Positions 63,178-64,000 of a stretch of 64,000 nt of DNA are shown here, in pieces. Source of the DNA: Candidatus Heimdallarchaeota archaeon (GTDB lineage Archaea; Asgardarchaeota; Heimdallarchaeia; Heimdallarchaeales; Kariarchaeaceae); contig JASBSB010000004.1 of the NCBI GenBank assembly GCA_030149205.1, forward strand, positions 98,058 through 162,057. The letters run 5' to 3'. Each line of letters opens with the position of its first letter. Within the stretch, counting starts at the first letter, position 1. The position numbers were made by a program, and so were the translations under genes. The notes below the pieces were generated by a model that saw only the letters and a list, made by a program, of their open reading frames with translations, did not search any database and was not told the origin of the DNA.

Positions 63178-64000
63178 TTAGAGTTCTTTTTTATTAAGGT
63201 TTTCAATATTCGAATACCATTGTTCTTTTTGAACCTTCAATTTCCGAAGAAGCGCCTCAGATGAAACATTATCTAACTCTAACTCACCGATGACTCCCAC
63301 ATCTCCATGAAAATCACCACCTGCTGTTTTTAATAAGTTATGTTGAGTTATGTATTGCTTTAAAATTTCGTTTCCCTCTTTTTCGTATTGAGGGTCAAGA
63401 ACATACTTTTGAGTATAATCATATACAAGCTCCACTCCATCAAGCGGAAATGATTTTAAGCTTTCAATTAACCTTTGAAACCTTTGGATTGAATTATTTC
63501 TGTAGGCTAATGGATGTGCCCATACAATAATTCCCCCAGATTTATGAGTCAAGGAAATCCATTCTAAGAGGGTTTTCGAGATTTTGGGGATACCCAAAGG
63601 TTTTCCATCTCTTAAATATTTATCAAAAGCTTCCTCCAAGGTTTTAACATATCCCTTTTTAACCAAAAGACGACCAACATGGGGTCTACTTAAAACCAAA
63701 TCTTTCTTGGTAGATTCTTTTTTTGCCTCTCCTATGATTTCTTCCATTGAGATTGCCAATCCAATCTCGTTGGCTTTCTCCACTATTTTCTCCATTCTAT
63801 TTTCTCGGTTTTCTATCATTTCTAAGGTAACATCATATATTTCAGAATTTTGAATTTGTGTAACTGAATCATAAAGAGACAACATATGTAGCTTTTCAGT
63901 TCCTAGAGAGGTAGATACCTCTATTCCAGCAATTAGTTTTTTGGTATAAATCTCATTCATTGCGTTGAGTTTCCAAGCTTCAATAGTACCTTCAAAATTA
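63178..64000 (-). CDS. PHP-domain metal-dependent phosphoesterase, cut by window edge
   Basis: The readable part ends at 63178 and runs off the right edge at its 5' end. The ATG at 63960 is internal: the frame stays open to the edge and reads NFEGTIEAWKLNA before it, which matches the stretch ahead of G-I-E-x-S in PHP proteins. Visible motifs are AGIEVST, a helical insert, VWAHPLAYR, VELVYDY and the late GGDFHGD with metal-binding Asp and His. The missing N-terminus should hold the first D-x-H-x-H. PHP enzymes hydrolyse phosphate esters such as nucleotides or histidinol phosphate. Confidence 0.8.
   Translation of the reverse strand, partial: NFEGTIEAWKLNAMNEIYTKKLIAGIEVSTSLGTEKLHMLSLYDSVTQIQNSEIYDVTLEMIENRENRMEKIVEKANEIGLAISMEEIIGEAKKESTKKDLVLSRPHVGRLLVKKGYVKTLEEAFDKYLRDGKPLGIPKISKTLLEWISLTHKSGGIIVWAHPLAYRNNSIQRFQRLIESLKSFPLDGVELVYDYTQKYVLDPQYEKEGNEILKQYITQHNLLKTAGGDFHGDVGVIGELELDNVSSEALLRKLKVQKEQWYSNIENLNKKEL

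Overview
The window is a dense, AT-rich archaeal chromosome segment. Archaeal signs are TATA boxes about 25 bases ahead of many start codons that lack a leader, many GTG/TTG starts, chemotaxis proteins of the archaeal set (CheA, CheB, CheC, CheD, CheW, CheY), split MgtE-like half proteins and a fused CrtYc/CrtYd-type lycopene cyclase. Several proteins point to an Asgard archaeon, possibly a Heimdallarchaeia-like lineage: a probable MIT domain fused to a longin/roadblock-like domain, a second longin-like protein, a large leucine-rich-repeat protein, Bax-inhibitor-1 family proteins and a long, bacterial/eukaryotic-size triosephosphate isomerase. There is no rRNA or ribosomal marker here, so the placement is an inference. 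I found no tRNA, rRNA, CRISPR array, transposase or phage gene.

Layout. 0-4.4 kb: poorly recognised membrane proteins and a small nonapeptide-repeat protein; base composition is patchy. 4.8-10.7 kb: membrane-anchored subtilase, MFS carrier, HAD phosphatase, LRR protein. 10.8-15.1 kb: a five-gene metal ABC transporter operon of troABCD-troR layout, with a palindromic operator against its TATA box and its DtxR-type regulator as last gene. 15.1-21.9 kb: a membrane protein with barrel-like repeats, a CopB-type Cu P-type ATPase, a large secreted subtilase with a site-1-protease-like layout, and a MOSC protein. 22-34 kb: a scattered chemotaxis block (cheD, cheC, cheY, cheW, cheB, cheY, cheA) mixed with two MgtE half proteins, a PhoU-TrkA_C protein, an MFS carrier and an SDR that resembles plant chlorophyll b reductase. 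CheR and receptors are not in the window. 35-40 kb: MIT-longin protein, internally repeated membrane protein, DECD-box helicase, TPR protein, NUDIX hydrolase.

41.1-45.5 kb is the carotenoid island: crtB and a regulator on one strand, crtI and the lycopene cyclase on the other, diverging from one symmetric TATA element. The regulator joins a winged-helix domain to a CarH-like cobalamin-binding module (W-x9-EH and E-x-H motifs), so it is a candidate B12-based light sensor on a non-MerR scaffold that controls the adjacent pigment genes. Short TTCATGAA-type palindromes sit at both crtB and regulator starts. This is the best candidate for an undescribed system.

45.5-64 kb: a 730-base gene-free repeat region between convergent genes, triosephosphate isomerase, a C45-type acyltransferase/peptidase, a divergent amino-acid ABC transporter, several unknown regulators, an M20 deacylase, a pair of Bax-inhibitor-1 proteins, a longin-like protein and a PHP phosphoesterase cut by the right edge. 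Two intergenic stretches fold well on paper: a chain of six hairpins at 54.15-54.35 kb, and a nested H-type pseudoknot at 58.43-58.53 kb just ahead of a small unknown gene.
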